64,000 nt of DNA from Calliopum simillimum (GCA_951812925.1 OX638368.1:11177994-11241993); one strand, 5' to 3'; numbered from the stretch's first letter, positions 10,911 to 23,578 are shown. Program-made: numbers and translations. Notes: a model not told the origin generated them from the letters alone.

Positions 10911-11062
10911 AACTAACTAGAAAAGGTCGTTGGAGATAGAATTCCAAAAATCGGAAATGTTGTGGAAAGATATAAAAGTCATCGCAAAGGATCGCGACAA
11001 ATGAAGACGTTTCATTTTGGCCCTATGTTTCTTTTAAGAAGTTCAGGAAAATACATACCCAT
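10911..11062 (+). mobile_element. Short 3'-terminal fragment of an RTE-type LINE
   Basis: The fragment aligns by eye to 20144-20290 of the larger RTE fragment. Shared strings include AACTAGAAAAGGTCG, GAAATCAAAGTCATCGCAA (here with small differences), GATCG.GACAAATG, CCTATG.T.C and GGA.AATACATAC. It encodes only the last residues of the element's C-terminus and is a dead fragment. It shares the in-frame TAG found in the larger copy. Confidence 0.75.
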
Positions 11063-11560
11063 TAAGGTGGCTCAATTGTTTAGTTCAAAATTCGTATATG
11101 AAAACCAAAATCTACGAAGAACTTCCCCAGGATATTATGAATCTAAAATTAAAACCTAGCTCCAGCCCAAGGACATAAAAACAACATATTTAAATGACGT
11201 TAAGCCCCTGGTTTCTTAGGGTAATTTTCTGTAGATTTAATTTTTGTAACAAGCCTTTTGCTTTTTTTTTCACCCGAAAAGTTTGATCCACCCTAATACA
11301 CATACATCTTTAATGTCTTATCAGATGCTGACAAAATCCTATCTCCAAACAAATCAGTCAGCTAAAATGAAAATACTTACATTGGTCAAACGCAGTACAA
11401 ATCACCAACAGTAGTCTGCCGATCATTACAAAAATAAATTCTTGAATTGGGACATAGCGGAGAGAATTGAAGGCACCAGCGTAGTGGTGAGCAAACCAAA
11501 ACCAAAGTCATAGCATTCTCTATCTTAGTTTTAACATCTATGTCATAGTTTTGATATCGT
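11063..11560. other. Non-coding DNA between the RTE fragment and the GT-rich repeat
   Basis: No gene or RNA is recognised. The open frame at 11386-11583 on the minus strand runs into the repeat and has no domain. Confidence 0.4.
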
Positions 11561-12175
11561 TTCTTAGTCTTGGTCTTGAGCATTAAGTCTTAGTCTCGAT
11601 CTCAGTCTTAGTTTTGGTTGAATATTTGGTCTTGGTATTGATATTAGGTCTTAGTTTTGGTCTTGGGCATTAAGTCTTGGTTTTGGTATCGGCATCGCAG
11701 TTGCTTTCGGCTATACTTTTGTCCTTGGTTTTAATATCAAGTCCCAGTCATGGTCTTGGGCATTGAGTCTTGGTCTCGGTGTTGGTTTCGGCCTTGGTTT
11801 CGGTCACTCATTTGGTCTTGGTATTGAAATCACGTCTTAATCTGGAGAAGTTTTGGTCTTGGGCATTAAGTCTTGGTCTCGATTTTGGTCTTGGTTTCGA
11901 TCAAACATTCGGTTTTGGTTTTGAAATCGAGCCTTAGTCTTGAGAATTAAGTCTTGGTTTTAATTTCGGTATTGATTTTGGTCATGCATTTGGTCTTAGT
12001 ATTATTTATGAGTATTAGTCTTAATCTTTGACATTAATTCTTTTTCTGAATCTTGGTTAGTTTTGTCAAAACAGCTCGTTTGTAAGATGCCAAATTGAGT
12101 ATTGAATTCTGATCGGTCTCGAAAAATTTCCAAGACTATGACAAAGACTCGAGATCAAGATTGATTTTGCTCACT
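11561..12175 (+). repeat. Degenerate tandem repeat of about 90 bp, GT-rich (GGTCTTGG...GCATTAAGTCTTGG)
   Basis: The anchor CTTGGGCATTAAGTCTTGG or close variants recur at about 11575, 11662, 11755, 11856 and 11938. Between anchors lie short TCTTGG, TTTTGG, TATTGA and CTCGGT pieces. The strand is strongly G/T-biased. The flank 12061-12175 (AAGATGCCAAATTGAG.. and ..CGGTCTCGAAAAATTTCCAAGAC) is also found, diverged and inverted, at 54165-54395. Confidence 0.75.
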
Positions 12176-15100
12176 CCTAGAAGAAATGAGAAAACAGTCC
12201 ATGAATGAACCATACAGTGACTTATGTTGGTGTTTCGTGGTATTGGTTTATCTCAGCAGGAGGTAAAAGACACACAACATTTGTGTTTTTAGGCTTTTAC
12301 TTTGAAATTATGCGTTTTAGTTGAGTAGCAAGGGTGAGGATCAAAAAATATTTTTGGAATTTTAAGGTCATCCGATAAACAATTGTTAGCCGAACACATC
12401 CGACTGTTTGTTAAAAAAATTTTTTATTTTTTTGGAATAGGTATCAAAGATTTTTTTTTGAATCTCTAAACGGATACATAAATTTTTTTATTTATTCATA
12501 GGTATATTGTGTATACCAGTTGCTGACTATTGCGTTAAAATCGGTTAAAAATGCATTAATGCAGTTTATTTAAAGTCTTTCCCCAAATGTTGATTGCGTA
12601 AAATTTATGGCCGCACATTAATCATGTTTAAATCTCACTTTGCATTATTGTTGTTGTTGTTGCAATTAAACTTTTGTAAATAGAAACTTTCGTTTGAATT
12701 TTTAATCTTTTTAAATAAATGTATGCCTTGGAAATTTCAATCGTAAATTGATTTGCTTTCAATTTCAAAATTTTACATGCTTCCTAAAGATAAGCCAAAC
12801 CCTATAAGTCTCCATAACACCCTAGAAAATGAGAATATTTGACTTTTGTTGTTGTTGTTATTGTTGTTGTTGTTGTTACATATATTGATAGCTTTAATAA
12901 TTATTATTTTACATTCATAGACTAATTGCGTATGAATTTTCCCCTCAACAAAACACGGTAGTCAAAAACCCTTTCTTACACTATATATCACCCAATTTTA
13001 TTGGCTGCTGTTGCTGCTGCAGCCGCACATTCATTGCTATCAACAAGAAAGGTGAAAAAAAGCAACAACTTTTATTTATGTCACATTTTATATGATTAAT
13101 TACATTACAGCACTTATGTGAAGCCAAACAAACCCATTGATGTCGTGTCGCGCCAAGTCAAGTGTAGATAAGAGACAAAGTTTTCGACTGGAAATTGTGT
13201 CACCCAATATTTATACAATAAAATGCATTCGAAAGCAGCAGCAACAGCAACAAAAACAGCAGCAAATAAATCAATTTGATTGTTTATTAAGCAATTAATA
13301 ATGAAATCATTTGTTTAAATGTTTAATATTTAATAAATATTCATGTTAAATAGCCTGAATTTGTTATGACACTTGTAATGTCACATTCCGGAAATAATAA
13401 CCAGCGGGGTTAAACTATCAACAGTCATATATTGTGTAATGTTTTTTTGAAAAATTACTGCATAGAGAAAACTTTAAAAATTTATATTTTTAGTGTGAGA
13501 AGCTCGTACTGCTTATATGGAGTTAAATTAAAAACATTTTGCTCATAAATGAATTTCACATAGGTTTTAAAATTGTTGGCCATATTTGCCCGTTTTAAGG
13601 TTATCAAAATTGTGTAAAGCAAAGAATTCTTAGTTTTCTACATTAAAATAATGTTGCACTTTTTTGCAAATTTTGATATATAAAGTTTTTTCATAGTCAG
13701 CCTCTGTTTCTAATATAACGAACTTGTGAGAGTTTTGTTTGATCAAAAATGTTCATGCTGCAACTAAGCATTTTTTTTTGCTATGGTTTGTGGAATACTT
13801 GGTACTTCATTCGAATTTTAATGTCATCAAAGCAACATTCCTACATCGAAATAAGTATATCAATGTTAACAAAAAAAAAAGTGTTGTAAATTTTTGATTT
13901 TTAGAGAAGAAAAATATTTTTTCATTCTCCCTGCATGTAAACATTTTAACTTTATTTATTGCTGCTGTGGGTATGATTGGTCCCATAACGTACTGAAAAT
14001 TGTGAGCAAACGGAGGAAAATTTTTATTTACAATATTTTTTTTTTGTGTTATTTTTCATGCACAAAATCTTTTTATTGGTCATTTGGAATTATTGGAAGT
14101 AAATCGGCTGTGTGATGGAAAAGTTTGTTTCATACATATTAAAAATCTGTTACGAAAATTTTCAAATCGGATATAACTGCGAATCTTTATTATCTTTATA
14201 CAAAATAGAGGAAAAATCCACTATAGTATCTACAAAGGAATAACATATAGAATCAATCTGCACTATCTTAAACCATGAAAGCTTTCTCCTCAAGCACATT
14301 TTTGCATAAAGAGTAGATATATTCTTTTTTTTTCAAAAATGTTTCTCCCATCATGAGATTTTATTTCTGTGCCTTTAATTTCGCAAAATTTATAACAATT
14401 TTGCTGCACTCTTTACTATTACACTTTTACTTTGTACAAACAATTTTTTACAAAGTTTTACAAAGTGGCTATTTTTGCTTTTGTTTGCTTTTCATTTTAA
14501 TCCACTTCAATCGCTTTTTCTTAAAAGTTCATAAAAATAATTACGAAAGGATTTTTTGCGTTTTCTTAGTAAATGACCTTTTAATTTTTTTTTGTTATTT
14601 TTATTTATTTAGGTCATAGTGCCTTAAGGAAATTTTTAAGATTTATTCAAAGAATCTTGCTTAGTAAAAAAATTTGTAAAAACTTTTTTGTTTTAACAAA
14701 ATCGCCACGAAGTTTTCGCGCTAGCCAAGCACTGTGAATGTAAGGCAACATATATATCATACAAGTGCAAGCTAGCGAATTTTTATCTAGTTATCGATAC
14801 TATTTATATAAAATTACTTATGTGCAAACCCTATGTAACGCTTTGGCACAAAATATACTGAACCGATTTTAACAATTTTTAATTCAGAACAACATATTTG
14901 TGCTCGTGAAGAACTGGTATACTAAATTTTTTGATTTTTAAAACGGAAGTATGATTTCTTAAGGATTAAGAAGAAGAAAAAAAAAATAAAAATTCACACA
15001 AGCACAAAAAATTTCTAACGATTTTTTTATTTCTTGAATTTTGTGTTGTTATTGTTTTTGAATCTAATTCATTTGCTTCATGTTTTGTTATTCTTGAAGA

Positions 15101-17245
15101 AAGGGTAGAAAAAGAGCTGCGAAAAGAGTTATAATCTATGTATTAATACAGAAGACAAAAACTTGTCCATCCTTTTTTACTGTGTTAGAAATATAGTACG
15201 ACTTTAAATTCTGCACCATTAGAAAGATATTTGTGTGTAAATGTGCACACGGCTAAGATTATTTTATTATTTTGACTCTAAGGTAGTTAAAATTAAATAT
15301 AAATTTTACAATATTTACAACCGCAAAACACAGAGCTGAAAAAAGAATAAAGCACAAAGAGAAAGACAAAAAACATAGCACTGTCTTCATGTTTTTTTGT
15401 TTTGTTTATATTTTGCTTGAACTAAACTAGGAACGATAAATGTGCCTTTCTATTTCTTACTAAATAGCAAAAAAAAGTACTAAAAGTGTGCAAAAAGTAC
15501 AAGAATTATTTAGTACACTTGTGGTCAAATTTTGACTACTAGACGATTCTACTACTTGTACAAATCGATGCTTTGTGAAGAAGAAATAAAGGGTAATATA
15601 ATAAATAAAAAAAAATTATCTCGAGCAGCGCCGGGTAAAATAGCTATAAATCATGATATAAAAATAAAAAAATTATTTACAAAGCTTTTCGTTGCTTTAA
15701 AATTTAAATATATTTCAAATCGAAACTGCAATTTCACTTATGCACAACATCAGATGATTTTAATTTCCCAACAACTTTTCTTTGAATTTTCCAATCAATT
15801 TAACTTAAAAAGAGCAAAACACTTAAAAAGTTGGTTACCCTAATTTTCAAGAAATCAACAAAACGCTCAATTTAAGCAATTTCATTTCAATAACAGCACA
15901 ATCATTCAGCAAAGAAAACCTTTTGAAGTGCCCTCCGCACAAAAACGACGACTACATTTCACATGTGCGCGGTGCTTTGGTTGAACAAAACCAGGCCTTA
16001 TTTACTTTTGCTAAATGATGCATAAAAAAGCTAAACTTTTTGTTAAGAAAAAAAAAAATATATAAATGCAAAAGGAAAAGTTTGAAAAAGAAATAAAAAA
16101 AAAATCTTAGCAACAATGTTGCCAAAAATAATTTGACCAACAAAAAGTGGTTAAATACACAAAGCATCATAACAACAGCATTGACGAGGCACGTGTGTAA
16201 AGATAATACAAAAATAAGGAGACTTGAAACAAAAAAACAAAATAAACAAAAAAAAAAAGGAAGAAAATCAAAAAACTTTTCTGCTACTTTGAGCAATGAT
16301 AGTCCTTACAACAATAGCAGCAGCAGCAGTAGCAACAACAATACAAATTGCAACTTGTAAGCAAAAGCTTAAAAAGTAAATGATAATAAAATTGCTGTTG
16401 TTAGTAAAATGAAGCAGCAGCACAACACATCCTTAAGCAAAATACGTTTGTTTGTTAATAGTAAAAGTAGCAAAAGAGTAGCAACAGAAAAAATTGTAGT
16501 AAAAAAAGTAGTAGTAGCAAGCTAACTATATGCAGTGTTGAAACAAAATCAGGCATAAAGTTGGCGTAGATGAAAAAGTTTTTCTCTTTTTGGGTTTTTT
16601 ATTTCTGCTGCACTACGCGGCATAATAAAACCAAAGTTTACGAGAATTAACATTGAAATTTTGCTGTCTTGTTGTTCTTATGTGTGTGTGTGTCTGTGCG
16701 TATGCATGTATGTTTACTCTCTTAAGTTTAGGGGGTAACATTTTGGCACTTTATTACAGTTTTTCTTTTGTTTTCCCTTTACTTGTTAGCTGCTTTATGA
16801 TTCCCTCGAGTGCTAGATAGTAAAATCCAGGGGTAAAGAAGAAAAATTGCTAAGATGATTTTTGTTTTTAAGTACTTTTTTTCCAAGATGGATGAAATTA
16901 TTGCATAGCAAACGTGCGGTAAATCTCAGATTATTAATAGCAGTGCTAAGTTGCTTTGCAAAAATGTTGCATTTAAGTAAAAAGTTGCAATGGAATTAAA
17001 AAGGTGTAGTGGATTGGGATAATTTTGCAATGACATTTTTGTAATTTTCTTATGTTTCATAGATTTTCCAATATTGTCAAAAAAATCTGTTTTAAGTAAT
17101 TACTTGAATTTATCAGCGCTGTAAGCTTAACTTTCCTAATTAATGATATGTACTTAACTAAGTATCTTCATAAAAACGTGGCTTCGTTCATTGAAGTATG
17201 AATCAATATCGAATTTGGAACTTCTTCCCATTTTGTTCTTATCTG
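12176..17245. other. Long AT-rich stretch, no gene supported
   Basis: The stretch contains TTG trinucleotide runs (about 12647-12663 and 12847-12880), CAG/CAA-rich short runs (about 13231-13265 and 16314-16340) and many poly(A)/poly(T) tracts. Open frames at 13894-14115, 14353-14619, 15532-15843, 15952-16296 and 16133-16360 are low-complexity, lysine- or phenylalanine-rich, and lack domains or splice context. It reads as intron or intergenic DNA. Confidence 0.45.
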
Positions 17246-17940
17246 CCTTAAATCAATTCATTTCAATTCCATTCAATTCAATTCAATTCAATTCAATTCA
17301 ATTCAATTCAATTCAATTCAATTCAATTCAATTCAATTCAATTCAATTCAATTCAATTCAATTCAATTCAATTCAATTCAATTCAATTCAATTCAATTCA
17401 ATTCAATTCAATTCAATTCAATTCAATTCAATTCAATTCAATTCAATTCAATTCATATCAATTCAATTCCATTTAATTCATTTCAATTCAATTCAATTCA
17501 TTGCAATTCATTTCAATTCAATTCAATTCAATTCAATTCAATTCAATTCATTTCAATTCAACTCAACTCAACTCAACTCAACTCAACTCAACTCAACTCA
17601 ACTCAACTCAACTCAACTCAACTCAACTCAACTCAACTCAACTCAACTCAACTCAACTCAACTCAACTCAACTCAATTCAATTCAATTCAATTCATTTCA
17701 ATTCAACTCAACTCAACTCAACTCAACTCAACTCAACTCAACTCAACTCAACTCAACTCAACTCAACTCAACTCAACTCAACTCAACTCAACTCAACTCA
17801 ACTCAACTCAACTCAACTCAACTCAACTCAACTCAACTCAACTCAACTCAACTCAACTCAACTCAACTCAACTCAACTCAACTCAACTCAACTCAACTCA
17901 ACTCAACTCAACTCAACTCAACTCAACTCAACTCAACTAA
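17246..17940 (+). repeat. Pentanucleotide microsatellite, ATTCA blocks and ACTCA blocks
   Basis: A nearly perfect ATTCA array occupies about 17262-17453. A degenerate part lies at 17454-17556. A perfect ACTCA array follows at about 17557-17674, then a short return to ATTCA (17675-17705) and a long ACTCA array (17706-17938). The two variants differ by one T/C change and sit in separate homogeneous blocks. The 196- and 249-residue frames through it are pure repeat translation, not genes. Confidence 0.97.
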
Positions 17941-19440
17941 AGTCAACTCAACTCTGAAATACCATGATTTGGACTTCTTTGAAATTTCAGCAAAATTATT
18001 ATTTTTCAATTATGCAAATGAGATTAACTTGTCCAGTGCATACATTTTTCATAAATATCATACAAAGAACGTATCTTTCACTTTAAATTGAAAGTAATTT
18101 CCGCGAAATTTTCATTAAATTTAAAATTCCTGTTATAATGTTCAAATATCTCAAGGCACTCAAGGCTTCTTTTTTTATTTTCAAAAATTAAAAATATATA
18201 AGAAAACTTTTTATTTATTTAGGCACCTCAAAAACAAAAAATGTGAAAAGACCACCCTACTCTTGACAAAACAAAAAAAAAAGGTAACACAACATCAAAA
18301 AGCAACTTAAACAAACATAAACGTCAAACAACTGTCAAAAGTGATATGAAAATTTCCACTTAATTTTGACATTTATATGGTATACTGAAGGGTGCTCGTA
18401 CAAAGGATACAAAGAAATATAAGTGAGAAAATATAAAACGTTACCTTTTTGTATAACTCTTGTAAGAAAGACCACACACAGCGCATACATACTTTCTATA
18501 AAACACGACTAAATGCTGACAAATCACTTTAATAGGATTTATAATAATTTTATATGATTTGGCGAAACCATAATCAAAAACCATGGTTGCAATAAAGTTA
18601 TACAAAACATAAAAGAAGCAAACAAAATCAAATCAAATAGGCAGTAAGTAGCAGCAGCACGAAAAAAAGGGAGCAAAAAGCAACCTATTTTTAGCTAACT
18701 ACAATAAACTTATATATAAATAAATCTTTCTCTTCACTCCTAACAACCTCCACTGAAAATACAATTTTCTATATGTTGATGATACAATAAAATCAAAATT
18801 CAAACAGACAGACAGGCAACCAACCGACAGTCAACAAATTTTCCTTTTTATTTGTTACAAGAAAAGAAATATTGTCAGTTAGTGATGTTAAATTTTGCTA
18901 TTACTTTTACTCATATTAAAAGAAGGCTTCATTCGATGCTTAAGAATTTTTCCCCAGATTTCTATGTGTCGTCAAAAATAGTTACACAAAAGATATCATA
19001 AATCATAATATGACCACACAAGATAATATTCTAGCTCATGCAGTAAAACCTGCCGCATATGAGTTTGTTCCACTATAATGTGAGATAAAAGCCTGACTCT
19101 TGTTTCCAACTAAAAATTTCTAAATTTTCCGGTGACTCTGCGAAGAAAAATTTTTGCAAGCTTTTTGTATGCTGTTTTGGCATAACTTTTTTTTTTTTGA
19201 AAATTTTGAACAATTATCCCCATATTGACGTCGTGCGCTTTTTTTCCAGATTTTGGTGAAGATCGGGTATGAAAATTTAACAGGGATACCAGTATTCTTC
19301 CAAGACATAAATGTATCCCAAAAAAAAAAAAAAACATTTGAGTATTTGGTCTTGGAATGACTATGTTAAATTTATCAATGACATCTAGATAGTTTTCTGA
19401 TATTTTTAACTCGTCACTTTTAACGGACGTCATCAAACTG
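17941..19440. other. Non-coding DNA
   Basis: No supported gene. A few CTGTCAAA words (18330 area) and poly(A) tracts are present. The minus-strand frames at 19110-19436 show no domain. Confidence 0.4.
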
Positions 19441-19820
19441 TTAATCTTACATTTAATTTATATTAACACTTTTTATTGTGTTAAATTAACATTTTTTGGT
19501 ATTTTATATCAATATTTTTAGTATGTTAAATTTGCACTTTTGATATGTTGAGTTTATCTTTTAGTATTTTAAATCAACATTTTTTGCATGCTAAATTTAC
19601 CTTTCAAGTATTAGAAGTCAACATTTTAAGTATGCCACACTAACATTTTTTATTTTAAATTTATCTTTCATGTATTTGAAAACGACATTTCTGGTACGTT
19701 AAGTTAACGTTTTTAACATGTTAAATTAACATTTTTTTAAATTTAAATTTACTTTATAAGTATCTAAAATCAACATTTTTGTATGTTGAATATTTATTTT
19801 TGTCATGTTAAATTAACAAA
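19441..19820 (+). repeat. AACATTTTT.GTATGTTAAATT minisatellite, left part
   Basis: Units of about 20-35 bp built from TTAAATTAACATTTTTAGTA variants repeat many times, with ATTTACCTTT variants between them. The same repeat resumes at about 20295, so the RTE fragment at 19821-20290 interrupts one array. Confidence 0.8.
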
Positions 19821-20294
19821 ACGAGAATGCGCATTTTTGATTCGAATGTGAAATCGGTTTTGTTATATGGGTGCGAAATATGGCTTGTTGCTGAACAACT
19901 AACGAACAAGCTGCAAGTATTCGTCAACAAATGCTTAAGGCGTATACTAAAGGTTTGATGGCCTCGCATTATATCAAATGCCGAGCTACATCAAAAATGC
20001 AAACAGAAGGCTATAGCAAACGAGATCAAGCTGCGCAAGTGGGGATGGATTGGTCACACTCTCCGGAAACCACACAGTGAAGTTTGTCGCCAGGCTCTTG
20101 AGTGGAATCCACAAGGCAGTAGAGGACGTGGTAGACCCATAACCAACTAGAAAAGGTCGCTGGAAAAGGAAATCCAAGAATCGGGAAAATTGTGGCAAGA
20201 AATCAAAGTCATCGCAAGGGATCGTGACAAATGGAGAGATTTCATATTGGGCCTATGCTCCTCCTAGGAGTTAAAGGAGAATACATACATACAC
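19821..20294 (+). mobile_element. 5'-truncated RTE-type LINE inserted in a minisatellite
   Basis: Only the 3' end of ORF2 and a short tail (AATACATACATACACACAAA) remain. Both flanks are the same AACATTTTT minisatellite, which gives the insertion boundaries to within a few bases. Truncation at the 5' end is the normal outcome of incomplete target-primed reverse transcription. Confidence 0.85.
19827..20267 (+). pseudogene. RTE-clade reverse transcriptase C-terminus, two in-frame stops
   Basis: In frame from 19827 the translation shows SVLLYGCEIW, NKLQVFVNKCLRRIL, ISNAEL, KLRKWGWIGHTLRK, ALEWNPQGSRGRGRP, then IKVIARDRDKWRDFILGLC. This is the conserved C-terminal region of RTE-group LINE proteins. 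TGA at 19956-19958 and TAG at 20148-20150 interrupt the frame; the latter falls where a Trp codon is usual. The natural stop is TAG at 20265-20267. The catalytic RT core is absent, so the product is non-functional. Confidence 0.85.
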
Positions 20295-20705
20295 ACAAAT
20301 TAACATTTTTAGTAGGTTAAATAAACGCTTTGAATATGTTAAATCAACATTTTTCGTGTGTTAAATTAACATTTTTAATACATTAGTTAGTATTTTGAAA
20401 TCATCATTTTTAGTATATTAAATAAACATAATTAGCATTAGCATGGTATTTTAAACCAACATTTTTAAGTAGTCAACATTATTTGTATGTTAAATTAACA
20501 TTTTTAAGCACGTTAGGATAACATTTTTAAATTGTTTAATTCACCTTTTAAGTATGTATCAACATTTTTATTATACGTCAAAATTTTCTGTATGTAATGC
20601 AAATTAGTATTTCTATTACTTAAAATTAACCATTTTAGTATGTTAAATTAACATTTTTAGCATGTTAAATAAACATTTCTGGTATGGTAAAATTACATTT
20701 TTAGG
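20295..20705 (+). repeat. AACATTTTT.GTATGTTAAATT minisatellite, right part
   Basis: This continues the array at 19441-19820 after the RTE insertion, with the same TTAAATTAACATTTTTAG units. It fades near 20705. Confidence 0.8.
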
Positions 20706-20754
20706 TAGTATGATAAATTGTGTAGTTATGAATACTTTAACGAAATTTAAATTA

Positions 20755-21559
20755 CACAGGTTTACAAAATAAAAAAATGTCATGGCGTTTTGACCAGACT
20801 ATGTGTTTCCTAGGGACTTTGGCTTCCCGAATCCAAATCCGGGGTCCGTTTTTTTCCAGAACGTCTGAGAAAAAAGATTTCAAGGTCATATGGAGGTCAA
20901 AATGGTCATGTGTCGTTTAGTGATAAATTCGCAACAATTCTGAAACTAATTTTATATCATTGAATTATTAGTTCTAAAAAAGAATATTTGATCGAAAAGG
21001 GTCTCTCGGGCCTAGTTTCGGAGATATAGCCATCGGAAAATCCGGATATATCTTCTATGAAAACCGCTATAAGTGGTTCCCAACTGGATGGATTTGGAAA
21101 ATATTGGTGTCATAAGAAAGGTATTTTGTTGTTGTTGTTGTTGATTTTGTTGATGTATTTGTTGTTGTAATTGAAAAATTTCTCAAAATTTCAATAAGGT
21201 CATATCTCCAAAACTATGAATCCAATTGAAAATATTTTTAGAGCTTGTCAAATTACCTTTCATATATCCGGATCTTCCGATGGCCACATCTCCGAAACTA
21301 GGCCCGAGATACCCTTTTTGATCACATATTCTTTTTAAGGACAAACAACTCAATGATAAAAAATTGGTTTCAGAGTTTTAGCGAATTTATCACTAAACGA
21401 CGCATGAACCCCATTTTGACCTCCATATGACCTTAAATCTTTTTTCTCAGACGTTCTGGAAAAAAACGGACCCCGGATTCGGATTCAGGACGTCAAAGTC
21501 CCTAGGAAACACATAGTCTGGTCAAAACGCCATGACATTTTTTTTTTTGTAAACCTGTG
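20755..21559. mobile_element. Foldback element with inverted arms of about 300 bp and TTA duplication
   Basis: The left arm (20755-21052) starts CACAGGTTTACAAAA. The right arm (21261-21559) ends as its inverse, TTTTGTAAACCTGTG. Matching landmarks on both arms include ATGTCATGGCGTTTTGACC, CTATGTGTTTCCTAGGGAC, GAACGTCTGAGAAAAAAG and GGCCTAGTTTCGGAGAT. TTA flanks both ends (20752-20754 and 21560-21562), consistent with a 3-bp target duplication as in Harbinger-type elements. The 208-bp centre has a TTG run and no coding frame, so the element is non-autonomous. A transcript through it would form a long hairpin. Confidence 0.85.
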
Positions 21560-22917
21560 TTATTATTATTCCGCCAATAAGTAATCGGTTTTACTTCGAA
21601 AATTCCAAAATTTCCAACCCACACAAATTGACAGCTAAAAGGGATGTTGTTTGCATAAGCAAAAGGTAGCAAAAACCTAAGTATGAAAAAAATAGTGAAA
21701 TTGAATGAATTGAGTTGAGCCGAGGAGTTGTCTTGCAACAGGAAGGTAGGCATTGTTAAGAAAAGCTGTACCAAAAACGACAACAACAATGAAAAAAACA
21801 TGAAAAAATCCATGTACTTGAGTGTGAGTAAGCAACTTTTGTTAAGTGTAGTACATACAACAAAGCAGCAATAAAAAAAGTTACAGAAAAATCAGCTAGG
21901 GAACCCCAAAAAAGGTACGAAAAGATGAAGAAAGAAAAAAATTTAGCGATGTTTTGAAAACAACTTTGAAATTTTTTTTTTTGTTATATTGGCAGTTAAA
22001 TTTTTTTTACTTTTGTTAAATTTGAAATTTACATAAATACGCAAGTGGCAAGTTTAGTAAGAGCAATTTGGCAGACAAAGTATTTTTGAAGTGTCGACTC
22101 TTAATTCAAACCATATTGTTGCAACAAATGGCATAAATTATATCTGCATTTTTTTTTTTTTTTTCAAATTTTATACAAAAAACTAATCAATAATTTCAAT
22201 TTAAGGAAAATTTCATTTTAAACCCCCATTCACCGCAAATTTCAACATTAACTGATGTTGTTATAATAAATGTTGCCTTTTCTTCATTTTCCAGTTGCTA
22301 CACTAATTTTTGCGCCTTATGTCACACTGTCGGTTATACTTCTTCAATTTTTTTGGCAATACTTTGGCAACTTTTTTTGGGGGTTGTCACAGCAGCAACA
22401 CAAAAACTTCACTCTCGTCGTAATGTTGTGTTTTCAAGGCAACAACATGAAAGAAAATTTGCTACGCCATATGTTGCATGTGGCTGTTGTGTTGTAGTAA
22501 CTTTTGTTTAGACTTTACAGCAGCAACAGTGTGACATACTCGTAGGTATAGCAAATTCTAATGTTGCTGTGCTACTTTTGTTCACTTGCCATTTTGTTGA
22601 GATTTTTCTGACTTGACTTCGCCATCTGTTGTTAATATGAAACATTTCTTTCTTTGCTTTCTGTTGTGTTGCAACACTTGTAGCTCCTTTATTGTGTGTT
22701 TTTGTGTTAAAAAATTTTTTTTTTTCTGAGGGTTTGGTGTTGGCTTGGGGGAGGGTATACACATTTGGTTGTAGAAAATTGTAGCGTTGTGGAAAAATCA
22801 TTAGGCGTGCCTCATTTTAAAATAAGGCTTAGTATAAATTGTGTTTGTGGCAGCAGTTAAAGTGACCGAAAAATTTAGAGAAAACTTTTAAATTTGTTGT
22901 GGTTGACATTTCATTTT
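21560..22917. other. Non-coding DNA
   Basis: No gene is supported. Frames at 21502-21813 (overlapping the foldback arm), 22270-22497 and 22508-22801 lack domains. Long T runs lie near 22149-22165 and 22711-22725. Confidence 0.4.
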
Positions 22918-23578
22918 TGACAGCTGTCAAAGTTGTTATTGTAAAGCTAAAATATTGTATTGTTTTTTTTACTATTGTTGTTCTTTAAGCAATAAAATGT
23001 TAAGTAATATAAAGGACAAAGTAATTTTTTACAATGTTGCCCTAACAACTGTCAAGCTGACAGCTGTCAAAATGTCAAAGCTCAAAGTTCGAAAGCTTTC
23101 TCTTTGTAGATTTTTTCATAAATGATTAAAATTTTTGGCGAAATAACAAATTTTTTCCTTTACTTTGATTTATAAAGGAAAAAATTAGAGCATTTAACAT
23201 GGACGTTGCTTATATATGTTTTTTGACAGCTGTCAAAAAGACTGAAACTAACTTAGATTTTAGATACCTACCTAACATTAATCAAGAAATTATCCAAAAT
23301 CAATTTAATTGCTGTTTTTCATTTGTGGGGTCAATTAGATTTTAAAATAAAGCTCCTTTTATTTCACTAACAACTGTCACTATGACAACTGTCAAATTAT
23401 CAAGCAAAAAGTGTGCAGTACAAGTAATTTGATGACTCTTCTGTGCTGTAAGCAGCGTTTTTCAATTAAAATAATAGTTACAATTTTTAACAATGTTAAC
23501 AAGCGTAATTTATGCACAATGACATTTTGACACTTTGCCACTTTCTCATAATTATCGTTGCAATAACAACAGCTGTCA
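22918..23578. promoter_or_regulatory. Cluster of TGACAGCTGTCA-type palindromes (TALE-homeodomain-like sites)
   Basis: Perfect TGACAGCTGTCA occurs at 22918-22929, 23058-23069 and 23224-23235. TGACAACTGTCA lies at 23383-23394 and ACAGCTGTCA at 23569-23578. TGTCAAAATTTGACA, another palindrome, lies just right at 23778-23792. The 12-mer matches the known MEIS/PKNOX/TGIF (fly Hth/Achi/Vis) dimer motif and contains an E-box core. Seen directly: the sites. Inferred: function as an intronic enhancer for the exon at 24048-24469. The motif may also simply be abundant in this genome. Confidence 0.4.

Noticed and set aside
17191..18091. Long plus-strand frames of 249 and 196 codons
   Set aside because: They are translations of the ATTCA/ACTCA array; a 5-bp unit without stops stays open in all frames.
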